Under the pieces are notes generated by a model. It saw only the letters and a program-made list of their open reading frames with translations, had not been told where the DNA came from and ran no database searches. From Tunturiibacter gelidiferens (lineage in GTDB: Bacteria > Acidobacteriota > Terriglobia > Terriglobales > Acidobacteriaceae), in contig NZ_JACCCV010000002.1 of NCBI RefSeq assembly GCF_013410115.1, positions 1,674,001 through 1,738,000 on the forward strand: a stretch of 64,000 nucleotides of DNA. The letters are read 5' to 3'. Both the position numbers and the translations under genes were made by a program. Within the stretch, counting starts at the first letter, position 1; each line of letters starts with the position of its first letter. Below are positions 55,775-64,000 of this stretch, piece after piece.

Positions 55775-57130
55775 ATAAATCCAATAACTTAGCGGCTCCG
55801 CCTCTCCCGGCTTGGTAGCATTTGGTAGCAAATTTTCAAAACCTTTCTGCGAAGGGGTTTTGAAATCGCCTGCGCTCCTCCTCTCCTTCAATATGCGGCC
55901 TCCCGAAACTCTGGTCTTGCCGTTCCCGAACCCCACCTTTTTCTCGGTGGATCGGGGTGCTTCCTTCTTTCTTCCAGACCCTGCGACTCCGAGTTTGGTG
56001 CTCTTCCGCAGCTCGCGATGGATGGAATCAATCGTCGCTCGCACGCCTTTTGGAATCTCCTGCATGTAGACGTCGGTGGTCGTTGCCGCGCGAGAGTGTC
56101 GCAGTACACCCTGCACGTCCTTCACCGTTCCTTTCTTCTGCGCCAAGGTTGCAATCGAGCGCCGGATGACTTGAAACGTGAGCTTGGGCAGTTTCAGGTC
56201 GCGAGCCAACTTGTGCAGCACTCGTTTCCGATAGTTGCCCGTGTCGATGAATCCTCCATCGCTGTTCGGAAAGATGAACGCGTTGGGGGATATGTCAGGA
56301 CACTCAAGTTCCCAAACACAAAGCTCTTTGGTCAGGTCTCTCGAAAGGGGAATGGTGCGGAAACTTCCCTTGGTCTTTCCCCAATCGCGAATCTCTCCCA
56401 TGTAGGTCGTTTCCACGAGAGCCATCGCGTGTGCTGCGCGATCAAAGCACTTCCATCTCAGTCCAAACAACTCGCTGGGGCGAAGTGCATTCGTCATGTC
56501 GAGTTCGAGAATGATCCGGTCACGCAGTTCGAGATGATCCAAAGCGCTTCTGAGTTGGTCCCAGGTCAGGACAGTCTTGTCCGTCTCACGAAGGTGAGCC
56601 GGAACTTTGACCTTACGAGCTGGATCTTTCGATAGATAGTCCTGATCGACTGCTTCCGAAAAGATGGCCTGCATGTAAGCCCGGATCTGGAGCACTCTGT
56701 CCTTCGATTGAATCTTGGCCAGTTTGTTGAGATGCGTCTGCAAGGCGAACTTGTCGATGTCCTCAAGCCGGTCTTCATCGAACTTCTCGATGAGATCCGC
56801 CTCAATGAGATACTTCTTCACCTTCGCAGTTTCCTCCCTCCAATCTGCTTCCTTCAACGGAAAGAAGCGGTTGCGAACGAACCATCCGAAGGTTACGGAA
56901 ACATTGGTTGCAGATCGGTCATTGGAAATGGACCCCGTGACCCTGGTGATCTCGCGTTCCAGCGCTTCCTTTGCCTCGAACTTTGAAAGCTCCGATTTGG
57001 CCCCGAGAACTACTGGGACGATCGTAGCTTTTGGTTGATTGGTTTCAGGATCGATTACTTCTCGGCGGAAGTATCCGTACCACTTCTTACCGCGAAGGAT
57101 GATCCAGCCCTTCTGATGCGACTTGCCCAT
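55763..57130 (-). CDS. Tyrosine site-specific integrase
   Basis: A 455-residue phage-type integrase. SAM-like core-binding domain about 80-175; catalytic domain with Arg217 in NALRPSELFGLRW, the box II QVIRRS (Arg323, with Gln320 where most have His), His345 in VLRHSRAATT and Tyr355 in TDVYMQ. The C-terminal 60 residues are basic. It recombines the element into the adjacent tRNA-Ala; its stop falls inside the tRNA 3' end. Confidence 0.93.
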   Translation of the reverse strand: MGKSHQKGWIILRGKKWYGYFRREVIDPETNQPKATIVPVVLGAKSELSKFEAKEALEREITRVTGSISNDRSATNVSVTFGWFVRNRFFPLKEADWREETAKVKKYLIEADLIEKFDEDRLEDIDKFALQTHLNKLAKIQSKDRVLQIRAYMQAIFSEAVDQDYLSKDPARKVKVPAHLRETDKTVLTWDQLRSALDHLELRDRIILELDMTNALRPSELFGLRWKCFDRAAHAMALVETTYMGEIRDWGKTKGSFRTIPLSRDLTKELCVWELECPDISPNAFIFPNSDGGFIDTGNYRKRVLHKLARDLKLPKLTFQVIRRSIATLAQKKGTVKDVQGVLRHSRAATTTDVYMQEIPKGVRATIDSIHRELRKSTKLGVAGSGRKKEAPRSTEKKVGFGNGKTRVSGGRILKERRSAGDFKTPSQKGFENLLPNATKPGEAEPLSYWIYWWT

Positions 57131-57198
57131 TGATGCCTCGATTTCTGTGGGGGAAATACGAGCAGGGCTGCCTCTATTTTACCGTCATTTCGAGCGAT

Positions 57199-57435
57199 TT
57201 ACCGGCGTTTCCGCCGCATAGCCGAGAGGCGTTCCCGTTCGCTCACGAACTCGTCAACCTCACTCAAGCGATAGCGAAGTACCCCGTCGCTCATGCGAAT
57301 GACTGGTAGGTAAGGAGCCTTGCGTGAGGAGTGATCCCATACCCAATCCTTCGTGACGTTCAGCCGTTGAGCAACGTCCTCAACGGTAAGAAGCACGTCC
57401 CTGGAAGGCATTTGCTGAACGCTTGCCGCGAAAGC
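57199..57435 (-). CDS. Helix-turn-helix excisionase (AlpA/Xis-like)
   Basis: A 78-residue winged-helix protein: LLTVEDVAQRLNVTKDWVWDH then RYRLSEVDEFVSER. Proteins of this type accompany tyrosine integrases and set the direction of recombination. ATG 57435 has GGAG eight bases upstream; the frame opens at 57468 and an ATG at 57411 is also possible. Confidence 0.8.
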   Translation of the reverse strand, partial: AFAASVQQMPSRDVLLTVEDVAQRLNVTKDWVWDHSSRKAPYLPVIRMSDGVLRYRLSEVDEFVSERERLSAMRRKRR

Positions 57436-57502
57436 CATACAGCGTCTCCAAACGTGGAATGACGGCATCGGAAGATACCGGGAAATGTGCCTAGCCTCTC
57501 TC

Positions 57503-57560
57503 GACAGGAGAGTCCTGTCTAATACTTTCCATTTATCGGGTGATACGTTTTACGCATCAC
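57503..57560. promoter_or_regulatory. Two short palindromes upstream of the excisionase gene
   Basis: GACAGGA-GAG-TCCTGTC (57503-57519) is a perfect 7-bp inverted repeat, and GTGATACG-TTTTA-CGCATCAC (about 57540-57560) matches at 7 of 8 positions. Both lie in the 300-base divergent region between excisionase and LysR genes and may be operators. No promoter boxes could be assigned with confidence. Confidence 0.45.
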
Positions 57561-57738
57561 CTCGGGGCAACTTCGTCGAAAGCAGGCATTTCGCCACGCG
57601 GCGTAATTATGGCCAAAATCCACATTTCTGTTGATAACTGGGACTTAGATTGACAGAATTTCCACAGGCGGAGGTGCGGTTACCCGCTCGTTTGGAGTCA
57701 AGTCGAGAGCGCTACTACTTCTTGTCGAGCGGTGCGTT

Positions 57739-58749
57739 ATGTATGAATGGGCCGAGCTTCGCCATTTCAAATATTTGCTGACGATCCTGGAGAGACAGGG
57801 ATTCCGAGCTGCTGCGGAAGAGTTGCGTACCGCGCAACCCAATCTCAGCGTTCAGGCCCGACAGTTCCAGGAGAACGCTTCGGTTCGTCTCTTCCGCAAG
57901 ATGAAGGGTGGGCGCATTCGGCCCACAGAAACCGGCCTCGCCTTCATCGCGCTGGCAAAGCTGCTGCTGGAGACGCGGGATGAGGTCATCAATGCATTGA
58001 TTGCGATTGAGCGCGGTGAGGTTAGTTCTGTTCGATTCGGATGTACTCCGCTGGTTGATCCGGGGCTGTTTCGAACCTTCTGCGATTTACACAAAGAGAT
58101 CCTTCCCGTTTGCCCTGTACGGCCAACGCATGGAGACACGGCGCATCTGGCGGAAGAAGTTGTGTCGGGCACGGTCGATGCGGCCTTCGTGACATTGCCC
58201 TTGCGCCATCCTGACCTACGCATCGAAGAACTGCGGCGAGACCGGCTCGTTGCCTGCTTGCGGCGAGACGATCCGCTCGCTGCGAAAGCCTCTCTGCAGA
58301 CCGCTGATTTGCAAGGCAATCTTGCCGTCTTGTATCACCCACAACGACATCCAGATGCTCATGAGCGGCTGCTGGAACTCCTCAGAGATGCCGGTGTCCA
58401 GCCTGAAGAACACTCCTGTGCTTCGCATCCCTCCGAGATGCAAACGCTGGTCAAAGGCGGGCACGGCTTCGCATTGATCCGGGAGGGCACACACCTCGAT
58501 GAAGAGCTGACGACTCGTCCGATTGCCGGCGTGGATTGGACCGTGGATACGGCGTTGATCTATCACAAGGTGCGTCATCCGAAGACCGTTCCCATCCTGG
58601 TCAAGCGGCTCATGAAGCAGCTCCCTCAGAAAGGCAAAGAGCCGGCAGCAAACAAGGTATCCATCTCCGTACAAACCTCCATTGCAACCGGAAAGCGGCC
58701 TTCTCAACCTGTGAAAGATGAGCCGGTTCAGATGACGCTCATCAGCTAG
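57739..58749 (+). CDS. LysR-family transcriptional regulator
   Basis: A 336-residue regulator. The N-terminal winged helix reads AELRHFKYLLTILERQGFRAAAEELRTAQPNLS-like, with the usual ETGLAFI end of the linker. The periplasmic-binding-like effector domain covers about 90-295. LysR proteins usually control a neighbouring gene; here the divergent excisionase is the only candidate in place. The last 40 residues are a polar extension. Confidence 0.9.
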   Translation: MYEWAELRHFKYLLTILERQGFRAAAEELRTAQPNLSVQARQFQENASVRLFRKMKGGRIRPTETGLAFIALAKLLLETRDEVINALIAIERGEVSSVRFGCTPLVDPGLFRTFCDLHKEILPVCPVRPTHGDTAHLAEEVVSGTVDAAFVTLPLRHPDLRIEELRRDRLVACLRRDDPLAAKASLQTADLQGNLAVLYHPQRHPDAHERLLELLRDAGVQPEEHSCASHPSEMQTLVKGGHGFALIREGTHLDEELTTRPIAGVDWTVDTALIYHKVRHPKTVPILVKRLMKQLPQKGKEPAANKVSISVQTSIATGKRPSQPVKDEPVQMTLIS

Positions 58750-58890
58750 AAGTTGAAGCATCGGCGCGAGATAGAACGAAGTGATACTTCGGAGCTATCA
58801 CCCGATAAATAATACGTATTGGACGAGAGGGTAGCGCGAGCCCAATCATCACGGCATATTCCCGACTGAGACCAGTCGATGGAGGTGCCG

Positions 58891-59391
58891 ATGTTTCGTA
58901 GAAGCCATGTAGTGATTGCCCGCAGCACAACCCACCTTGCCAAGCGATTGGCGCAGCCCTTCTTCAGACGCAAACTGTTCCACGCAGCGCGTGTGTTGTG
59001 GCCGACGCTTGTCGCGCTCACATTCGCGAGCGTTGCGCACGCCCAGGGAACGATGGACTTTTCCGGAGCGCAAACGCTCATGGGGACGTTCAAGACTTTC
59101 GCTATTTACGCGGGTGCTGTCATCTGTTTTGGCGGACTCATCTTCGCCGGAATCCGGATGATGAGCGGTCGCTTTCAGGATGCGATTCCAGGACTCTTCG
59201 GTGCGCTGTTCGGTGCTGGAGTCCTCGGATGGGGCGCGGGCTGGATCGGATCTTCAGCGTTCCGACGTTCATCCGATGGAAGAAGCCAGCGGGTTCCGTG
59301 CCTTACTGGACTTGGAAGAGTCGAAGTACAGCATCGAGCAAATCAGCGCGAAGACGGGCAAGAGTCCGGTGTACGTGGCCTCTCGCCTTAA
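58891..59391 (+). pseudogene. VirB2/TrbC-type pilin gene, fused by deletion
   Basis: Codons 1 to about 120 encode a conjugative pilin precursor: basic start, signal segment ending AHAQ, then FAIYAGAVICFGGLIFAGIR and ALFGAGVLGWGAGWIGS, two membrane spans typical of TrbC/VirB2. After GWIGS at about 59248 the DNA is that of a parB gene, read out of frame, so the last 45 residues are nonsense. GGAGGT five bases before ATG 58891 supports that start. Confidence 0.8.
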
Positions 59392-60556
59392 GCTGACTGA
59401 GTTGACGCAGAACGTCGTGGATGCGTTTTACCGCGAGGAGATCGGCGTCGGTCATGCGCTCTTGCTGGCGAAGCTCCAACCCGACCAGCAGGAACAAGCG
59501 CTTGCCGCTTGCTTCAAAGAGGATTGGAGCACGGGTGGCCAGAAGGCGAAACGCATCCTTCTCCCTGTCCGCAGTCTGCAATTCTGGATTGAGTCGAACA
59601 TTCTGCTTGTTCTGAAACTCGCCCCGTTCGACAAACGGGATGCGCAGCTCGTGCCAGCAGCAGGTAGCTGTGTGGACTGCCCCAAGCGGACAGGGCACAA
59701 CAAACTCCTGTTCTCCGATCTCGGCAAACTGGACGCTTGCACCGCGCCTGGCTGCTATCAGGCAAAGGTAGAAGCCCACGTCGCTAAGGCCATCGCTGCC
59801 AAGCCCACGCTCGTGCAAATCAACACAGCCCACGGACAGCAGAAAGAAGGCAGCGTTACGCTGCCGCGCAACAGGTACACCGAAATCCGCGCCGACAAGC
59901 CGGCGAACAAAGAACAGGCCGCGCGACCGGAGTTCAAGACCTGCAAATACACCACCGAAGCCATCGTCTCCGAAGGCATCGACAAAGGCGAACTGCGCAA
60001 GGTCTGCACCGAGCCAACTTGCCCGGTGCATCATCCCAAGTCGCGTGCGCAGAAGGTCGCGGACGATCCCAAGTGGAAGGCGGAACAGGAGAAGCAGCGT
60101 CGAGAGACTGCGATTGCCAACACGACGGGCATCCGCACTCTCGCCGCCATCACGGCAGCCGTCCCGGTGGGGTTGCTGAAACGCGATCTGCTCTTCGTTG
60201 CGGAACGCTTGGCATCCTTGCTCGACGAAAACCGTCTTGCCATCGTTGCCAAGCAATACGGCATCAGGAAGGCCAAAGACAGCGACTCACTCGGGAAGCT
60301 GTTTGCCGCTTACCTGCGTCGCGCCGAGGAGAGCGTGTTGGGCAAAGTGTTGGTGGAGACCACCATCCTCTACATGGCGACCCGACATAATCCTTCGCAG
60401 GTGCTTCATGATGCCGCCGCTGTCTATAAGGTGGACACCGACGCCATCGCTCTCAAGGTCAAACAGGAGTTTGCGGCGAAAGAGAAGACGCAGACCGCGA
60501 AGAAAGCCGTTGCGAAGTCCCAAACCAAAGCCGTGAAGAAGGCGAAGGCTGCCTAG
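59249..60556 (+). pseudogene. Plasmid/ICE ParB-like protein lacking its N-terminus
   Basis: About 435 residues of a ParB/RepB-type partition protein. It begins inside the core at LQRSDVHPMEEASGFRALL, continues with the HTH region (SIEQISAKTGKSPVYVASRL, VGHALLLAKL) and a long C-terminal domain with a cysteine cluster (CVDCPKR, CTAPGCY, CTEPTCPVHH) and Lys-rich end. The CTP-binding N-terminus is missing because a deletion joined it to the pilin gene. ATG 59276 could still start a product. A strong terminator follows. Confidence 0.82.
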
Positions 60557-60572
60557 CCTTCGACCTTGCTTG

Positions 60573-60605
60573 AGGAGCCTGCTAACCAGCAGGCTCCTTT
60601 TTGCC
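60573..60605 (+). terminator. Terminator after the parB remnant
   Basis: AGGAGCCTGCT and AGCAGGCTCCT form a perfect 11-bp stem with loop AACC, followed by TTTTT. Confidence 0.92.
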
Positions 60606-60716
60606 CGTCCTTCCCGCCCCGGGCGTCGCTCCTGCCATGCAGGAGCAAGCTATGCCCTCCCACCCGACGGGCTTGTCTGGTATTTGGGTTTGTCGATATT
60701 CCTTCCGGTTCGACGA

Positions 60717-60869
60717 CTATCTAGGACTAAAGTGACGAGGAGCGCGTTTCCCGAGACTTACAGAAGCTTGGCCGGTGATTGGTTCCACCACGCCCTGTGA
60801 CAGCTTTCGACTTAGTAGAATTCCGCCGATCAGGAAGTAGATCGCACCGAAAATGGCATAGCCACCCAT
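60717..60869 (-). CDS. Possible small membrane protein, 50 residues
   Basis: A short frame with one hydrophobic segment (GYAIFGAIYFLIGGILL) and a polar basic tail (SRKLSQGVVEPITG...). It begins 30 bases after the stop of the FAD-protein gene on the same strand. No strong ribosome binding site. It may be real or the end of a lost membrane protein. The region 60557-60716 otherwise holds only the terminator. Confidence 0.35.
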   Translation of the reverse strand: MGGYAIFGAIYFLIGGILLSRKLSQGVVEPITGQASVSLGKRAPRHFSPR

Positions 60870-60899
60870 GCGCTATAGACCATGAACGTGGCGTTGTAG

Positions 60900-62567
60900 C
60901 TATGCCACGAATGCTCGACTTGAGCAGCACGAGAGATACTGATGCACAAAAGCAACGGCCATGCTGCCTTCTCCTACGCTGCTGGAAACGCGCTTGATTG
61001 AGTTGTAGCGAATGTCACCTACACAGAAGAAACCGGGAAGATTTGTTTCCAGTAAGAATGGAGCCCGATCTGCTGCCCAACCTGGCTGGTCGCTCACCTC
61101 GCGCCCTGTACGGACATACCCGTTTTCACGTTGGAGTTGAGGCGGCAACCAATTAGTTAATGCATTGGCGCCGATCATGACAAACAGTGCTTCTGCAACC
61201 CGGCGGATGGCAGGCTCCCCCCTTTTCCGAGTGTCTATTGCTTTCAAGCAATCCGTGCCGTCTGCAGAGACCACCTGAGTTTCCGTCTCCACCCGAATGC
61301 CCGGCACGAGAGCAATCTCATCGATCAAGTATTGCGACATGCTGCGCTTCAGATTTTCGCCGCGGACCAGCATGGTCACTGAACTCGCGTAATCTGCGAA
61401 GAACAGGGCAGCTTGGCCGGCAGAGTTGCCGCCGCCGATGATAAAGACGCGCTTCCCTGCCACCGTGGGGGCCTCCGTACGTGCGGCCCCATACAAGACT
61501 CCACGTCCGATGAAGCGATCGACGCCGTCCGCCTCAAGCCTGCGCCAAGCAACTCCGGTCGCCAGGATCACCGTCTCTGTGGCAACCCTATCGCCACCAT
61601 CGAGCCCAATCGTGTATGCGCCATCGGGATGCGGAGTGATCTCTTGGACTTCTCGGGTAAGAACCACTTCGGCTCCGAACTTAACCGCCTGCCGGAACGC
61701 ACGTTGACTGAGGTCATCTCCTGAGATGCCATTGGGGAAACCGAGGTAATTCTCGATGCGAGAAGATGTGCCAGCCTGACCCCCGGGAGCCTTGCGCTCG
61801 ACCAACAAGACGCTGAGCCCTTCCGAGGCTCCGTAGACGGCCGCCGCCAGTCCCGCTGGGCCGCCGCCAATAATCACCACGTCATAGCTTTGGCGATGGG
61901 GAGCCGTCTGGAATCCGAGCGCTTCAGCTATCTTACGAACCGTAGGAGGATGGCTGACGCAGAACGAACCATCCACGACGACGGATAGGCCAGCAATCTC
62001 GCAAGCCTGGTCGGTCGTAGCCAGATGTGCGCTACGTTCGCGGTCGGTCCACTCATAAGGGATTCGATTCATGCTCAGGAAGGTACGAATCTCTCGGCAA
62101 TCGTCATCAAATTTCGATCCGACGATCTGCACACGGCTGGAGGGAAGATTCAGCATATACTTCTGCACGACTTGTACCCGTTCGTTCAGGGTCTGTAAGA
62201 TCACCGCGCTGCACTCGGGCGAGCGTCGAATCAATTCCTGCAGGTGTTGCGGATCGAGCCGTGCCAAGTGGCAAGCTGTCTTCGCGCGTACGGAGGCGGG
62301 AGCTGCCGTTGCCATGAGAATCGCCAATTCACCAAAGAAATCGCCCCGCTTGTGCTCTGAGACTTCAGTTCGACGCCCCATCACATCTTTGAGCACTTCC
62401 GTGGTTCCGTCCATCACGACAAAGAAAGGGGTGGGCTCCCCTTCGTGAATGAGATACTCACCCGGTTCCAGATGAAGATCGGCAGCCTGCTGCGAGAGCC
62501 ACATAAGGTTCGCGTCGTTCAAGCAGGAAAAGATTGGTATTTTCTTCAACTCCGAAGATGTCAACAT
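60900..62567 (-). CDS. Cyclic-nucleotide-binding, thioredoxin-reductase-like flavoprotein
   Basis: A 555-residue protein with three parts: a cNMP-binding domain (about 10-125, with GDFFGELAIL), a glutaredoxin-like linker (about 145-215), and a thioredoxin-reductase-like FAD/NAD(P) domain (FAD motif GGGPAG 234-239, second motif GGGNSAG 378-384). The redox-active CxxC of true thioredoxin reductase is replaced by YGAARTEA (359-366), as in a known group of ferredoxin/thioredoxin-reductase relatives. ATG overlaps the stop of the membrane protein gene upstream. Confidence 0.9.
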   Translation of the reverse strand: MLTSSELKKIPIFSCLNDANLMWLSQQAADLHLEPGEYLIHEGEPTPFFVVMDGTTEVLKDVMGRRTEVSEHKRGDFFGELAILMATAAPASVRAKTACHLARLDPQHLQELIRRSPECSAVILQTLNERVQVVQKYMLNLPSSRVQIVGSKFDDDCREIRTFLSMNRIPYEWTDRERSAHLATTDQACEIAGLSVVVDGSFCVSHPPTVRKIAEALGFQTAPHRQSYDVVIIGGGPAGLAAAVYGASEGLSVLLVERKAPGGQAGTSSRIENYLGFPNGISGDDLSQRAFRQAVKFGAEVVLTREVQEITPHPDGAYTIGLDGGDRVATETVILATGVAWRRLEADGVDRFIGRGVLYGAARTEAPTVAGKRVFIIGGGNSAGQAALFFADYASSVTMLVRGENLKRSMSQYLIDEIALVPGIRVETETQVVSADGTDCLKAIDTRKRGEPAIRRVAEALFVMIGANALTNWLPPQLQRENGYVRTGREVSDQPGWAADRAPFLLETNLPGFFCVGDIRYNSIKRVSSSVGEGSMAVAFVHQYLSCCSSRAFVA

Positions 62568-63067
62568 GGCAGCTGGTGTCCTTCTTTCTGTGCGGGTAAC
62601 ACTGGTCCAGGGCCGAGCCTTTCAATATGGGGCGGCATATGATGCACTGAAGCAACAAGATCGATGAACTCCGGAAATGCTTCGAATTCAGTTCTCACAT
62701 GCTCCCACTCACGCACAAATAAGGGACTGCGGAACCTCCGCTCAGCGGAACGGAACATCAACTCCCACATTCGTTTTGGTATGCGACGTTCGCAGAAAAG
62801 AAGATAGGTTAATGAAACCAGCGTGCAGAATCGCAACATTGAGATGGTTAAATCGTCCGTCCGCTCAGGAAGTTCCGTTCCAACTGGCACGCTCAGCCAG
62901 AATGCCGCCGAAGAGTTCTTCAACAGTTCGTCATACTGGGCAGACATTGCCAGGAAGATCTGCGTCTTCACCTGCTCGCGGTGATTTAGGACCGCGACAA
63001 CCACACCGAGACCTCCCATCAGAAGCGACAATAATGTTGCGTATTGGATGATGTGCCCAAAGTTCAT
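62561..63067 (-). CDS. Hypothetical protein with one membrane segment
   Basis: A 168-residue protein: membrane segment about 8-28 (YATLLSLLMGGLGVVVAVL), then a helical cytoplasmic domain with EREREQ-like basic parts (VLNHREQVKTQIFLAMS, ERRIPKRMWELMFRSAERR). I recognise no family with certainty. ATG 63067 lies six bases after the RND stop, and its own stop overlaps the FAD-protein ATG, so the three genes are translationally coupled. The frame is open further upstream but there it overlaps the RND gene. Confidence 0.7.
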   Translation of the reverse strand: MNFGHIIQYATLLSLLMGGLGVVVAVLNHREQVKTQIFLAMSAQYDELLKNSSAAFWLSVPVGTELPERTDDLTISMLRFCTLVSLTYLLFCERRIPKRMWELMFRSAERRFRSPLFVREWEHVRTEFEAFPEFIDLVASVHHMPPHIERLGPGPVLPAQKEGHQLPC

Positions 63068-63072
63068 ATCAG

Positions 63073-64000
63073 TCACGCATGCACCCCCGATATTGCAGGC
63101 ATCTCTGCCGGTTTCTCTGAAGCAGCCGGAGCCGTGGGCTCCGTTTGTTCCCAACGGATCAACTTCAGATCCAGCACGACGAAGGAATAGAGGACGGGAA
63201 CGAGCAGAAGCGTCACGAAAGTAGCGATCGTCAGCCCCCCAATCTGCGCATAGCAAAGAGGCTCCCAAAGCGGGCCGCCGTGTGCAGCCAGCGGAAACAG
63301 CGCAATCACTGTGGCCGCAACCGTGATCATCACTGGCCGCAAACGCAGGATGCCGGCATCGATCAGCGCCAACTCCAAGTCCTCGCCCTCTTCTCGTCGC
63401 TCCTCGATAAATTCAAACAGCACAATGATGTGGCTCACAATGACGCCAATGAGACTGATGATCCCAAGGAACGCCATAAATCCAAAGGGCTGGCCCATAA
63501 TGGCGAGTGAGAAGATTGCACCGACAACGCCGTACGGAATGGCAGCAAACACGATGAGGGGTTTGAAGGCATTCTTGAACTGTGCGAGGAGTGCCAGGTA
63601 AATGGCGCTAACGCAAATGAGCAGCACCGTAGTGAGATCAGCAAAGCCGCTGACCTGCTCTTTTTGCTCGCCTGCGAAGCGGAATATGAACCCGTCGGGA
63701 AGCTGCTTCTGGAATGCCTCCAGCTTTGGCATCGCCGCTGCGATTACCTCCGAAGGTAAATGCCCCTGCGTAGGCCAACACTGCACAGTAATCGTGCGGT
63801 ACTGATCGAAGCGTCGGATTTTAGGCGTTACCGGACTCAGGGCAGTCGTCGCCACCTGATCGAGAGGCACTGGAGGGGTGTCTTGGCGCGAGAAGACGTA
63901 TAGACTGCGCAGATCGGAGAGTTGGGACCTCTCTTCCATCTGCATGCGTCCAACAATCGGAACCTGCTTGTTGCCATCTCTCAAAACTCCAGCCGTAATG
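63073..64000 (-). CDS. RND efflux permease, C-terminal part (runs off the window)
   Basis: The last roughly 309 residues of an AcrB/CzcA-type pump. The frame is open to the window edge with TAGVLRDGNKQVPI near the edge. It shows the final membrane segments: LTTVLLICVSAIYLALLAQF, PLIVFAAIPYGVVGAIF, GFMAFLGIISLIGVIVSHII and LRLRPVMITVAATV-like ends. It exports small molecules by proton exchange. The beginning and any adaptor gene lie outside. Confidence 0.92.
   Translation of the reverse strand, partial: ITAGVLRDGNKQVPIVGRMQMEERSQLSDLRSLYVFSRQDTPPVPLDQVATTALSPVTPKIRRFDQYRTITVQCWPTQGHLPSEVIAAAMPKLEAFQKQLPDGFIFRFAGEQKEQVSGFADLTTVLLICVSAIYLALLAQFKNAFKPLIVFAAIPYGVVGAIFSLAIMGQPFGFMAFLGIISLIGVIVSHIIVLFEFIEERREEGEDLELALIDAGILRLRPVMITVAATVIALFPLAAHGGPLWEPLCYAQIGGLTIATFVTLLLVPVLYSFVVLDLKLIRWEQTEPTAPAASEKPAEMPAISGVHA

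Noticed and set aside
59303-60256. 317-codon minus-strand frame
   Set aside because: Antisense to the clearly recognisable ParB remnant.

Overview
The window reads as chromosome of an Acidobacteriota, most likely class Terriglobia (the Edaphobacter/Granulicella/Terriglobus group). The basis is the mix of gene families: a sedolisin (S53) protease with Ig-like repeats, a giant NHL-repeat surface protein, a TIGR03435-type remnant, a PEP-CTERM protein, a YciE/DUF892 protein, and many large exported or glycan-related proteins at moderate to high GC. No rRNA or other taxonomic marker is present, so this placement is inference.

Layout. 0.2-3.7 kb: secreted S53 protease. 4.2-18.2 kb: a mosaic interval bounded by the two ends of one ParB-type DNA methyltransferase gene (N-terminus at 4.2-4.5 kb, C-terminus at 17.7-18.2 kb). 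Between them lie small unrelated genes (acetyltransferase, GT39, VanZ, small membrane proteins, an NHL giant, TPR protein) separated by at least eight copies of a short hairpin-forming repeat. 18.2-21.2 kb: phage-like relics (DUF5681, terminase broken by an amber stop, DUF2924, a possible recombinase stub, a transporter tail). 21.3-26.3 kb: a four-gene envelope-spanning efflux operon, TolC-YtcA-HlyD-FUSC. 26.7-32.2 kb: a gene graveyard (frameshifted cupin, an IS3 element interrupted by an intact IS110 element, a polymorphic-toxin tip with its probable immunity gene, a MobF relaxase tail, a broken acyltransferase) ending at the 3' end of tRNA-Ser(UGA). 32.9-44.8 kb: a membrane glycosyltransferase, then a long co-directional minus-strand run: flavin reductase, GT87-propeller fusion, phytanoyl-CoA-type dioxygenase, ABC exporter, outer-membrane barrel plus cytochrome c, sugar O-methyltransferase and DUF2306. 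45.5-55.5 kb: core-like genes, including a PEP-CTERM protein, YciE, HtrA protease, rnc-lepB, TPR protein and an ECF sigma/anti-sigma pair. 55.7 kb to the end: an integrative element at tRNA-Ala(GGC), with integrase, excisionase, LysR regulator, a VirB2/TrbC pilin gene fused by deletion to a parB remnant, then a translationally coupled RND permease, membrane protein and cyclic-nucleotide/thioredoxin-reductase-like protein.

How parts work together. The TolC/HlyD/FUSC set should form one export pump. The 55.5-54.1 kb sigma/anti-sigma pair overlaps by four bases and is co-expressed. rnc and lepB overlap and share an operon. The 36.7-38.1 kb cytochrome and barrel genes also overlap. The RND/membrane/FAD genes at the right edge are stop-start coupled. 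The minus-strand run from 44.8 to 35.5 kb has a composition (oxygenase, flavin reductase, glycosyltransferase, O-methyltransferase, exporter) that would suit making and exporting a modified lipid or glycan, but this is a guess from family names. I did not find a system I can call new with confidence; the best leads are the hairpin-repeat interval, the 35-45 kb cluster, and the nested IS110 element.
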